Below are positions 1-5,025 of a stretch of 7,412 nucleotides of DNA, one piece after another (the stretch's first letter is position 1; each line of letters opens with the position of its first letter). The stretch is from Candidatus Nomurabacteria bacterium (lineage in GTDB: Bacteria; Patescibacteriota; Minisyncoccia; Phycocordibacterales; UBA918): the NCBI GenBank assembly GCA_943359405.1, contig CALRHO010000041.1, forward strand, positions 1-7,412, given 5' to 3'. The notes under the pieces were generated by a model, which saw nothing but the letters and a program-made list of their open reading frames with translations, had not been told where the DNA came from and did no database searches. Both the position numbers and the translations under genes were made by a program.

Positions 1-359
1 GCAATACCAAAATACAGTGCTGTCAGCGGTGAGCCTAGGAGTATCCAGAGTAGTATGCTTACGAGTGCGCCAAACACTGAAAAGATGTCAACTTTAGTAT
101 ACGCAGCTGCTCCGTATCGGAGTGAAAGGATGGCTATGACACTAACTAAAACCGTGTCGGCCAAAGGCAACCAAATGTTGTGTTCGCCCCCAGAGAGGTA
201 GTAGGTGCTCGTGAGTATCCAACCCTGAAGGGTCCAAATAATCCACGTGACTCGATTTGGTTTAGTTGTGCCTTGAATCGTCGTAATGATGTACGGGATA
301 AACGATCCGAGTGCTAAAACACCTGAGATTACTGCGAGTACAAATTGAAATTCAGACAT
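1..359 (-). CDS. Partial multi-pass membrane protein, PQ-loop-like
   Basis: The reading frame opens at ATG 359 on the minus strand and runs off the left edge, giving 119 visible residues. The protein is strongly hydrophobic, with likely membrane segments near residues 5-27, 36-57, 62-82 and 90-108. Residues 22-42 hold a Pro-Tyr-Ile, then Gly30, then Thr-Lys-Pro-x-Arg-x-Thr-Trp and Ile-Trp. This resembles the small PQ-loop-like or SWEET-like membrane proteins often annotated only as hypothetical. Neither substrate nor function can be read from the sequence. It starts 26 nt downstream of the PIN toxin on the same strand, with no terminator visible between them, so it is probably cotranscribed with the toxin-antitoxin pair. 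No Shine-Dalgarno sequence is visible. The reading frame and membrane nature are fairly certain; the family is a pattern-level guess. Confidence 0.72.
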   Translation of the reverse strand, partial: MSEFQFVLAVISGVLALGSFIPYIITTIQGTTKPNRVTWIIWTLQGWILTSTYYLSGGEHNIWLPLADTVLVSVIAILSLRYGAAAYTKVDIFSVFGALVSILLWILLGSPLTALYFGI

Positions 360-385
360 GGCAAAAGTGGTTTCGAGGGAGTGGA

Positions 386-805
386 TTAGGCGGCTGGTGA
401 CGAGAGTAGGGTGGCAGAGGCTGGGTAGGCACTAGCCAGGGCCTTGTCGAAGGTAAAAAGCGGGGTAGCGTCAGTAAGCGTGGCGTAGTGGACGAGGGCG
501 CAATCGACGATTGAGAGTTTTGGCTTTTCTAGATAGTCAGGCAAGACCCGTTCAAAGAGTCTGCGGTTCGCGTTGATTTTTGGATGGCGAATTATGGCCT
601 GTACCGAGTTCACCACATCGGCTCGACTGAACGAGTAGATTTTTTCAAGGACAAACACCATCTCAATCAAGGCAACGTCAGCCACATGTAAGACTGGGGA
701 CTTTTTGATAAGGTCTTCGACCAGTCCTATCTGCTCGGGCAGGTCACCTAGTACGAGCCGCAATAGTGTATTGGTATCGAGTGAAGCGGCCTTAGTTTTT
801 GCCAT
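386..805 (-). CDS. vapC: PIN-domain ribonuclease toxin, VapC-like
   Basis: This 139-residue protein has the layout of a PIN-domain toxin, a Mg2+-dependent endoribonuclease that typically cuts tRNA or rRNA to arrest translation. The four acidic residues expected in a PIN active site are present: Asp10 in the opening S-L-D-T-N-T motif, Glu48 in A-L-I-E-M, Asp101 in I-V-D-C-A and Asp120 in T-F-D-K. The set looks complete, so the enzyme is probably active. Its ATG lies inside the end of the antitoxin gene and shares 14 nt with it, which suggests translational coupling. Length is normal for the family. The cognate partner is the AbrB-type antitoxin just upstream. The target RNA cannot be inferred from sequence, though the position beside ribosomal-protein genes is notable. 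Confidence 0.9.
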   Translation of the reverse strand: MAKTKAASLDTNTLLRLVLGDLPEQIGLVEDLIKKSPVLHVADVALIEMVFVLEKIYSFSRADVVNSVQAIIRHPKINANRRLFERVLPDYLEKPKLSIVDCALVHYATLTDATPLFTFDKALASAYPASATLLSSPAA

Positions 806-1037
806 AGCGTTCTGCTACATGGCTGGTAAATCCATCACCGCTGTGCAACTCGTCGGATTTTGGTTTCATGTACTTACTATTCTGAGAGCGGAGGGTTTCA
901 AAATCAGTATTTTTAACAATCGTAATGCGGCCATTATCCTCAAGGGTAACAATTTCCCCTGGTTTGAGGTCGTATTTCTGGCGCAGAGCAGCCGGTAGGG
1001 AAATGGTGCCCTGGCTGGTTATTTTTGTTTTGTACAT
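792..1037 (-). CDS. vapB: AbrB/SpoVT-type antitoxin (VapB-like)
   Basis: This 81-residue protein begins with a swapped-hairpin AbrB (SpoVT/MazE-type) DNA-binding domain over residues 3-43. The characteristic pattern is visible: T-S-Q-G-T-I-S-L-P, then A-L-R-Q-K-Y-D-L-K-P-G and a closing V-T-L-E-D-N-G-R-I. The polar tail, residues 44-81, is where such antitoxins usually bind and block the toxin. It is the first gene of the minus-strand unit and overlaps the PIN toxin by 14 nt, the standard antitoxin-then-toxin order. Antitoxins of this class normally repress their own promoter with the toxin as corepressor. A long AT-rich palindrome lies 17 nt upstream of the start codon and fits that role. 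No Shine-Dalgarno sequence precedes the ATG, and the putative promoter lies so close that the mRNA may be nearly leaderless. Confidence 0.88.
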   Translation of the reverse strand: MYKTKITSQGTISLPAALRQKYDLKPGEIVTLEDNGRITIVKNTDFETLRSQNSKYMKPKSDELHSGDGFTSHVAERYGKN

Positions 1038-1049
1038 ATATTAAAAAAT

Positions 1050-1078
1050 ATTGTATTTATTAAGTTATCACTAAATTA
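1050..1078 (-). promoter_or_regulatory. Putative promoter of the toxin-antitoxin unit
   Basis: Reading the minus strand, TACAAT (1055-1050) matches the -10 consensus at five of six positions. It is preceded by a weak -35-like TAATTT (1078-1073) at 17 bp. Transcription would begin near 1043, only about 6 nt before the antitoxin ATG at 1037, so the message would be almost leaderless. The box overlaps the palindrome at 1054-1085, as expected for an autorepressed promoter. The -35 match is poor and the region is AT-rich, so the exact position is uncertain. Confidence 0.45.
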
Positions 1079-1085
1079 ATAAATA
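1054..1085. repeat. AT-rich palindrome, candidate antitoxin operator
   Basis: A perfect 10-bp inverted repeat, TATTTATTAA (1054-1063) and TTAATAAATA (1076-1085), is separated by 12 bp. Three more pairs form inside the spacer (1065-1067 with 1072-1074) after one mismatch, giving 13 paired positions. It sits between the antitoxin gene and the divergent ribosomal-protein promoter and covers the putative antitoxin promoter. The symmetry is seen directly. Its role as binding site for the AbrB-type antitoxin is inferred from family behaviour. AT-rich DNA makes chance palindromes more likely, but 13 of 16 symmetric positions is well above background. Confidence 0.6.
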
Positions 1086-1119
1086 TACAAGTGGCGCATC
1101 GGCATGGCTGGTGACAAAG

Positions 1120-1148
1120 TTGACAGTCCTGGCCATTTCCCGTACTAT
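1120..1148 (+). promoter_or_regulatory. Promoter of the rpsS-rplE transcription unit
   Basis: A perfect -35 hexamer TTGACA (1120-1125), a 17-bp spacer and TACTAT (1143-1148, four of six matches to TATAAT) form a good sigma70-type promoter pointing at rpsS. Transcription would begin near 1155, leaving a leader of about 185 nt. It lies 34 bp beyond the toxin-antitoxin palindrome, so the two units are transcribed divergently. The second promoter in the window (5084-5111) has the same TTGACA and also a TACT-type -10, which supports both calls. Confidence 0.72.
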
Positions 1149-1154
1149 TGCCGG

Positions 1155-1339
1155 CGTTCCAAACCTCGTGTCGCGGGGTCGTGGTAGGCCTAAAACGGCC
1201 TTCCACCACCTCAAAAAGCAGGAAGCAGAACAAAACCGCGAGTGGGAACCTCTTATAAGAAAGGCCGTTACCTTTTTTTGCGAGAGGTTCTCACCTCACC
1301 GCGCCTAGAAAGCGCGGACTTATACGTAAATGATAGACA
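1155..1339 (+). promoter_or_regulatory. Structured 5' leader of rpsS, three stem-loops
   Basis: Three inverted repeats lie in series. Hairpin A: GTGG-T-AGGCC (1181-1190) pairs with GGCCT-T-CCAC (1197-1206), nine pairs around one T-T mismatch and a 6-nt loop. Stem B: 1242-1253 pairs with 1283-1294, 12 pairs including one G-U, with a perfect core GAACCTCT/AGAGGTTC. It encloses an inner hairpin, 1257-1264 with 1271-1278, whose 3' strand is a run of seven T. Hairpin C: CCGCGC (1299-1304) pairs with GCGCGG (1312-1317) and ends 22 nt before the rpsS ATG. In addition, AACGGCCTT (1194-1202) is perfectly complementary to AAGGCCGTT (1261-1269), which would disrupt hairpin A and the inner hairpin. Alternative folds suggest a regulatory switch, perhaps ribosomal-protein feedback. 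The pairings are seen; the function is inferred. No known leader family is recognised. Confidence 0.62.
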
Positions 1340-1690
1340 ATGTCACGTTCACTCTATAAAGGACCATACGTTGACGAGCGTTTGCTCAAGAAGATCGCCG
1401 GCAAGAAACCCGGAGAGAGTGGTGTCATCAAAACTTGGTCGCGCGACGCTATGATCGCGCCCGAGATGGTTGGCTTCACCTTCGGTGTTCATAACGGCAA
1501 GGAGCATATCCCCGTCCAGATTATTGAAGAAATGGTAGGTCACCGTCTCGGTGAATTCTCACCAACCAAGAAGTTCTATCGCCACGGCGGTAAGATGCAG
1601 AAGGAACTCGAGCAGAAGAAGCAGCAGGCAGAAATTGCTGCTGCTAAGGCCCAGAAGGCTTCGCCAGCTGCTCCCGCTAAGAAGAAGTAA
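1340..1690 (+). CDS. rpsS: 30S ribosomal protein S19 (uS19)
   Basis: S19 sits on the head of the small subunit, contacts 16S rRNA with S13 and lines the path of the A-site tRNA. The 116-residue protein opens with the family's S-R-S-L-x-K-G-P-Y-V-D and carries the signature around residues 54-82 (H-I-P-V, then E-M-V-G-H-R-L-G-E-F-S-P-T). Typical bacterial S19 has about 90 residues. Here a tail of roughly 30 residues, rich in Lys, Gln and Ala, follows His82; it is probably helical at first and ends in Pro-Ala repeats and three Lys. This is the first gene of its transcription unit. Canonically rplB precedes it; here a promoter, a structured leader and a toxin-antitoxin unit do. Its ATG is preceded by A and has no Shine-Dalgarno sequence, unlike the T-preceded starts downstream. 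Confidence 0.97.
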   Translation: MSRSLYKGPYVDERLLKKIAGKKPGESGVIKTWSRDAMIAPEMVGFTFGVHNGKEHIPVQIIEEMVGHRLGEFSPTKKFYRHGGKMQKELEQKKQQAEIAAAKAQKASPAAPAKKK

Positions 1691-1698
1691 ACCCTCGT

Positions 1699-2016
1699 AT
1701 GAAAGCAATTCTTAAGAACTATCGCCAGGCTCCGCGCAAAGTGCGTCTCTTGGCTGATCTCGTACGTGGGAAGAAAGTTGCTGACGCGCTCGCGACGCTT
1801 CAGTTTGTCGACAAGCGTGCTGCCGGTCCGTTTGCGAAGGTCATCGCGTCAGCGGTAGCCAACGCCAAGGGCCAGGGTGCAAACACCGACCAACTGAAGA
1901 TCAAGACCGTTCGCGTCGAGAAGGGAATGGTTATGAAGCGCTTCATGCCACGCGCGCGAGGGAGTGCCTCACGCATTAACAAGCGTAATAGCCACATTAT
2001 TGTGGAACTCGGCTAA
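1699..2016 (+). CDS. rplV: 50S ribosomal protein L22 (uL22)
   Basis: L22 binds several domains of 23S rRNA, and its long beta-hairpin lines the peptide exit tunnel. The 105 residues match the family throughout. The start has R-Q-A-P-R-K-V-R-L-L-A-D-L-V-R-G-K, followed by the A-N-A-K segment near 54-57. The hairpin tip M-K-R-F-M-P-R-A-R-G (79-88) contains the Met-Lys-Arg triplet associated with macrolide resistance when deleted in other bacteria; it is intact here. The protein is a few residues shorter than the 110 of E. coli. It begins 8 nt after rpsS with no Shine-Dalgarno sequence; the start context is CGTATG. Confidence 0.98.
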   Translation: MKAILKNYRQAPRKVRLLADLVRGKKVADALATLQFVDKRAAGPFAKVIASAVANAKGQGANTDQLKIKTVRVEKGMVMKRFMPRARGSASRINKRNSHIIVELG

Positions 2017-2026
2017 TCATCCTTCT

Positions 2027-2785
2027 ATGACACACGTTGCCCATCCCTACGTAGCCCGTATCGGCATCAACCGCGATTGGCGGAGCCGCTGGTTTACCGC
2101 TGACCCAAAGAAGTTTCGCGAGTACCTTCGTACCGACGCGGCTATCCGTGCCTTCCTCGAGAAGAAACTTCGCTCAATGTCAGTCGATGCGATTGAAATT
2201 GAGCGCAGCCAGAAGGCGATTCGTATCATTATTAAGACCGCTCGTCCCGGACTCGTGATTGGCCGCAGTGGTGAAGGAGCAGTGACCCTCAAGAAAGAAC
2301 TCGACCTCATGCTCCGCAAGCAAAAGCTGACCGACAAGCCTGAGATCAAGCTCGACATTGAGGAGATCCGTTCACCCGAGAGTAGTGCTCGCCTCGTTGG
2401 CCTTATGGTCGCCGATGGTCTTGAGAAGCGCCTCACCTTCCGTCGCGTCATGAAGCAGACCATCGAAAAGGTCATGGCCAACCGTGACGTGATTGGAGTG
2501 CGTCTCATGCTTTCGGGTCGCCTTGGTGGCGCTGACATGTCGCGTACTGAAGAGCTCAAGAAGGGTCGTATCCCACTACAGACCTTGCGTGCTGACATCG
2601 ATTTTGCGCGCGTCACCGCTCGTCTCCCGTACGGTGCAATTGGTATCAAGGTGTGGATCTATCGTGGCGACGTCTTTGCAGACCGCAAGGCTGGTGCTGC
2701 TACCACTACCACAACGACCGACCGTCGTGAGGCTCCGGCCCGCGAGCGTGCCCCACGTGCGCCGCGTTCTAACCGCACTGCGTAA
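2027..2785 (+). CDS. rpsC: 30S ribosomal protein S3 (uS3)
   Basis: S3 lies on the head of the small subunit near the mRNA entry channel, where it helps clamp and unwind mRNA. The protein has 252 residues. Its N-terminal part holds a KH domain with the loop V-I-G-R-S-G-E-G (GxxG at 79-82). The C-terminal domain has the family signature P-L-Q-T-L-R-A-D-I-D, followed by Y-G-A-I-G-I-K-V-W-I (183-211). The usual opening G-Q-K-V-x-P is replaced by T-H-V-A-H-P. After residue 220 comes a disordered tail with six Thr in a row (226-231) and then Arg/Pro/Ala-rich sequence. I chose ATG 2027, 10 nt after the rplV stop. An in-frame upstream ATG at 1964 lies wholly within rplV and adds 21 residues not found in the family. 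Confidence 0.97.
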   Translation: MTHVAHPYVARIGINRDWRSRWFTADPKKFREYLRTDAAIRAFLEKKLRSMSVDAIEIERSQKAIRIIIKTARPGLVIGRSGEGAVTLKKELDLMLRKQKLTDKPEIKLDIEEIRSPESSARLVGLMVADGLEKRLTFRRVMKQTIEKVMANRDVIGVRLMLSGRLGGADMSRTEELKKGRIPLQTLRADIDFARVTARLPYGAIGIKVWIYRGDVFADRKAGAATTTTTTDRREAPARERAPRAPRSNRTA

Positions 2786-2796
2786 TCACTGTACTT

Positions 2797-3231
2797 ATGT
2801 TGTTTCCTAAAAAAGTAAAGCACCGCAAGTGGCAGGTTGGTCGCCAGAGTGTCGCGAAGCGCGCTCGACCTGACACTCGTGGTATCACCGTCGCCTTCGG
2901 CAGTTATGGTCTTAAGGCCACCTCATCATCGCGCGTAAAGAGTAACCAGATAGAAGCGGCTCGCCGTGTCATTAGCCGCACCCTTGGCAAGGCCGGTAAG
3001 GTGTGGATTCGTATCTTTCCCGATAAGCCAATCACCAAGAAGGCCGCTGAGGTCCCGATGGGTAAGGGTAAAGGTGATCCAGACCACTTCGTCTTTGAGG
3101 TGCGTCCCGGTCGCATTCTCTTCGAGATCGAGGGGGTGAGCGAGGATATTGCTCGCGAAGCCTTCCGTAAGGCAACCAAGAAATTACCAGTCACCGGCAA
3201 GTTCGTTACCCGTGAGGAGACGCGCGTATAA
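2797..3231 (+). CDS. rplP: 50S ribosomal protein L16 (uL16)
   Basis: L16 sits between the central protuberance and the peptidyl-transferase centre and helps position A-site tRNA. Family features are clear: opening M-L-F-P-K-K-V-K-H-R-K, then F-G-S-Y-G-L-K, Q-I-E-A-A-R-R, W-I-R-I-F-P-D-K-P-I-T and M-G-K-G-K-G. At 144 residues it is 8 longer than E. coli L16. The extra residues fall mainly in the segment around 17-30, before the F-G-S-Y-G motif. The residue before M-G-K-G-K-G is Pro87, where E. coli has Arg81, the arginine hydroxylated by YcfD. The gene lies 11 nt after rpsC and starts in the context CTTATG without a Shine-Dalgarno sequence. Confidence 0.98.
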   Translation: MLFPKKVKHRKWQVGRQSVAKRARPDTRGITVAFGSYGLKATSSSRVKSNQIEAARRVISRTLGKAGKVWIRIFPDKPITKKAAEVPMGKGKGDPDHFVFEVRPGRILFEIEGVSEDIAREAFRKATKKLPVTGKFVTREETRV

Positions 3232-3247
3232 TCTTCAATACTTGTAT

Positions 3248-3442
3248 ATGGCAAAGAAAGTTTCACTCAAGGAGAAGAGCGACCGCGACCTCATGGAGCA
3301 GGTCACAACCGCCCGGCAGATGATTCGCGCTGAGCGCTTCAAGGATGCAATGAGTCGCAAGGCTAGCATCATTCGTGCCGCTAAACTCGAGATCGCCCGG
3401 GCGCTCACCGAACTGTCACAGCGTAACGTAACCGTAAAGTAG
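3248..3442 (+). CDS. rpmC: 50S ribosomal protein L29 (uL29), divergent
   Basis: L29 is a small two-helix protein near the tunnel exit, next to L23, where it forms part of the docking site for nascent-chain factors. This 64-residue version is diverged. The two-helix character is clear, and residues 30-56 keep the family pattern: an R-F-x-x-A core, basic spacing, then I-A-R-x-L-T-E-L. The usual F-Q-x-A-x-G-Q-L-E-N is not kept (here F-K-D-A-M-S-R-K). Position between rplP and rpsQ strongly supports the call. ATG 3248 is chosen because it gives the family length; in-frame codons further upstream fall inside rplP. It starts 16 nt after rplP in the context TATATG and ends 1 nt before rpsQ. Confidence 0.92.
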   Translation: MAKKVSLKEKSDRDLMEQVTTARQMIRAERFKDAMSRKASIIRAAKLEIARALTELSQRNVTVK

Positions 3443-3443
3443 T

Positions 3444-3695
3444 ATGACTACCACAACAACTACCTCACGTCGTATCCTCCGGGGTCGTGTGGTGTCCACC
3501 AAGATGAAGGACACCATTACGGTTGCGGTTGAGCGCTACGTGAAGCATCCGAAGTATCAGAAGTTCATGCGCCGCACGAAGAAGTTTCTCGTCCATGATG
3601 CCGGTAATACGGCTAAGGAAGGGGACATCGTCGACATTGGCGAGACCCGCCCGCTTAGTAAGCGCAAGCGTTTCGAGCTTATTAAGACTGCCTAG
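3444..3695 (+). CDS. rpsQ: 30S ribosomal protein S17 (uS17)
   Basis: S17 is an OB-fold protein that binds 16S rRNA in the body of the small subunit early in assembly. The 83 residues contain the expected R-G-R-V-V-S-T-K-M-K-D-T-I-T-V start of the fold (13-27), the long basic loop R-Y-V-K-H-P-K-Y (31-38) and the signature G-D-I-V-D-I-G-E-T-R-P-L-S-K-R-K-R-F (60-77). The N-terminus carries six consecutive Thr (2-7), which is not usual for the family. A similar run occurs in the S3 tail. Only 1 nt separates it from the rpmC stop (TAGTATG), so translation is probably coupled. No Shine-Dalgarno sequence is visible. Confidence 0.98.
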   Translation: MTTTTTTSRRILRGRVVSTKMKDTITVAVERYVKHPKYQKFMRRTKKFLVHDAGNTAKEGDIVDIGETRPLSKRKRFELIKTA

Positions 3696-3697
3696 GT

Positions 3698-4066
3698 ATG
3701 ATTCAAACACAAACCATTGTGAAGATCACCGACAACACCGGCGCCAAGGTTGGCCGCGTGTTCAAGATCCTCGGCGGCTCAAAAAAGCGCTACGCCGAGA
3801 TTGGTGAGATGGTCGTGCTCTCGGTACAGACTGCCGAGCCACGTAAGGCCGTCAAGAAGAAGGATGTAGTCTACGGGGTGATTGTGCGCCAGCGCAAGCC
3901 ATTCCGTCGCGCCGACGGTTCGTACGTCAGTTTTGATGACAATGCTGTTGTACTCGTCGATAAAGTAAAGAAGGAGCCACGTGCCAACCGTGTCTTCGGT
4001 CCGATCCCGCGTGAGCTTGCCGTTCATTACCAGAAAATCGTCAACCTCGCTCCCGAGGTCGTCTAA
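3698..4066 (+). CDS. rplN: 50S ribosomal protein L14 (uL14)
   Basis: L14 lies at the subunit interface, contributes to an intersubunit bridge with 16S rRNA and is the docking site of the silencing factor RsfS. At 122 residues it has the canonical bacterial length. It shows M-I-Q-x-Q-T at the start, D-N-T-G-A-K (12-17), L-G-G-S-K-K-R-Y-A, P-F-R-R-A-D-G-S and F-D-D-N-A-V-V-L in the middle, and F-G-P-I-P-R-E-L near the end with a closing L-A-P-E-V-V. It starts 2 nt after rpsQ in the context TAGGTATG. No insertions or missing key residues are seen. Confidence 0.99.
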   Translation: MIQTQTIVKITDNTGAKVGRVFKILGGSKKRYAEIGEMVVLSVQTAEPRKAVKKKDVVYGVIVRQRKPFRRADGSYVSFDDNAVVLVDKVKKEPRANRVFGPIPRELAVHYQKIVNLAPEVV

Positions 4067-4084
4067 TCCGATAAACGTATTCGT

Positions 4085-4396
4085 ATGAAAATTCGTAAAG
4101 GAGACACGGTCCTCGTGACCACTGGTAAGGACAAAGGCAAGACCGGAGCGGTACTTTTGACCTTGCGCGACAAGCACCAGGTAGTCGTCGAGGGCATGAA
4201 TATCGTGAAGCGTCACAAGGGCAACCGCCGGATGCGCAGCCAAGGACAGATTGTCGAGAAGCCGATGCCGATCGACGTCTCGAACGTAGCTCTGACCGAA
4301 GGTGGCAAGGCGGTGCGCGTCGGTTACCAGTTTGAAGGGGAAGGCGAGAAGCGGAAGAAGGTCCGCGTCGCCCGCCCAAGTGGTAAAAAGATATAA
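4085..4396 (+). CDS. rplX: 50S ribosomal protein L24 (uL24)
   Basis: L24 is an early assembly initiator that binds the 5' end of 23S rRNA and lies near the tunnel exit. The N-terminus is a KOW domain: I-R-K-G-D-T-V-L-V, then G-K-D-K-G-K-T-G (residues 3-21). It is followed by the family motif G-M-N-I-V-K-R-H, with G-Q-I-V-E-K-P-M-P-I-D-V-S-N-V further on. The length of 103 residues is normal. The C-terminus is basic and reads through K-R-K-K-V-R to G-K-K-I. It lies 18 nt after rplN, one of the longer gaps in the unit, and starts in the context TTCGTATG with no Shine-Dalgarno sequence. Confidence 0.98.
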   Translation: MKIRKGDTVLVTTGKDKGKTGAVLLTLRDKHQVVVEGMNIVKRHKGNRRMRSQGQIVEKPMPIDVSNVALTEGGKAVRVGYQFEGEGEKRKKVRVARPSGKKI

Positions 4397-4407
4397 GTGA
4401 CACTTGT

Positions 4408-4944
4408 ATGGAATCAGTATCAACACGACAGAAGTCAGCCTACGCAGCCCTTAAGGGTGAGTTTGGCTACAAGAACGTGATGCAGACCCCGCGTGTCACC
4501 AAGGTAATAGTATCCGTCGGTACCGGTAAGGTGCAGGATAAGCAAAAGATTGCGCTCATCAAGGATCGCCTCGCGCGCATCACTGGTCAGAAGCCATCAA
4601 GTCGTCCGGCTAAGCAGTCAATCGCGTCATTCAAGCTTCGCCAGGGTGACCCGATTGGTATGCAAATCACCCTTCGAGGGACGCGTATGGTGCACTTCCT
4701 CGATAAGCTTATCCACCTCGCCCTCCCACAGACGCGTGACTTCCAGGGTCTCAAGCGAACCGCAATTGATGCCATGGGTAACTACTCACTCGGTATCAAG
4801 GAGCACACGATTTTCCCGGAGTGTGGTGATGAGGAACTCAAGGACGTGTTCCCCATGGGTATTACCATTGTGACCACCGCTAAAGGGAAGAAGGAGGCTG
4901 AGGCTTTTCTTCGCCACATTGGCATCCCGCTGGTTGCTGCGTAG
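4408..4944 (+). CDS. rplE: 50S ribosomal protein L5 (uL5)
   Basis: L5 binds 5S rRNA with L18, anchors the central protuberance and contacts P-site tRNA. The 178 residues match the usual length. Visible family features are P-R-V-T-K-V-I-V-S-V-G near the start, the segment T-G-Q-K-P with A-K-Q-S-I-A-S-F-K-L-R, then R-D-F-Q-G-L and N-Y-S-L-G-I-K-E, and the end segment M-G-I-T-I-V-T-T-A-K. It follows rplX by 11 nt (context CTTGTATG). It is the last gene of the first transcription unit, with a strong terminator beginning 23 nt after its TAG stop. In most bacteria the operon instead runs straight on into the S14 gene. Confidence 0.98.
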   Translation: MESVSTRQKSAYAALKGEFGYKNVMQTPRVTKVIVSVGTGKVQDKQKIALIKDRLARITGQKPSSRPAKQSIASFKLRQGDPIGMQITLRGTRMVHFLDKLIHLALPQTRDFQGLKRTAIDAMGNYSLGIKEHTIFPECGDEELKDVFPMGITIVTTAKGKKEAEAFLRHIGIPLVAA

Positions 4945-4967
4945 TATTACAATCAGTTTGCTTGAAA

Positions 4968-5007
4968 GCACCAAAAAACACGCCTTTCGGGGCGTGTTTT
5001 TTGGTGC
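4968..5007 (+). terminator. Bidirectional intrinsic terminator after rplE
   Basis: GCACC-A6-CACGCC (4968-4984) and GGCGTG-T6-GGTGC (4991-5007) are perfect 17-bp complements around a TTTCGG loop. The GC-rich core CACGCC/GGCGTG followed by six T gives a textbook Rho-independent terminator on the + strand. The A6 run on the left arm gives the same arrangement on the minus strand. It separates rplE from rpsZ, two genes normally cotranscribed in the spc operon. Confidence 0.93.
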
Positions 5008-5025
5008 CGGGATGCTTCCTTGAGT

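Noticed and set aside
1111..1308. 65-residue open frame upstream of rpsS
   Set aside because: Its GTG start lies before the promoter's -35 box and the frame runs through the promoter and all three leader hairpins. The protein resembles no family, and I see no remnant of the rplB C-terminus.
1321..1339. TATACG as a second promoter close to rpsS
   Set aside because: No -35-like sequence lies at a suitable distance, and the hairpin C arm occupies that place.
1964..2026. Upstream in-frame ATG extending S3 by 21 residues
   Set aside because: It lies inside rplV, and the added residues are not part of the S3 family; ATG 2027 gives the normal start.
3779..4426. Long minus-strand open frame opposite rplN-rplX-rplE
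   Set aside because: It is the antisense shadow of three clear ribosomal-protein genes and has no family features. The minus-strand frames at 5324-6043 and 5917-6558 are rejected for the same reason.
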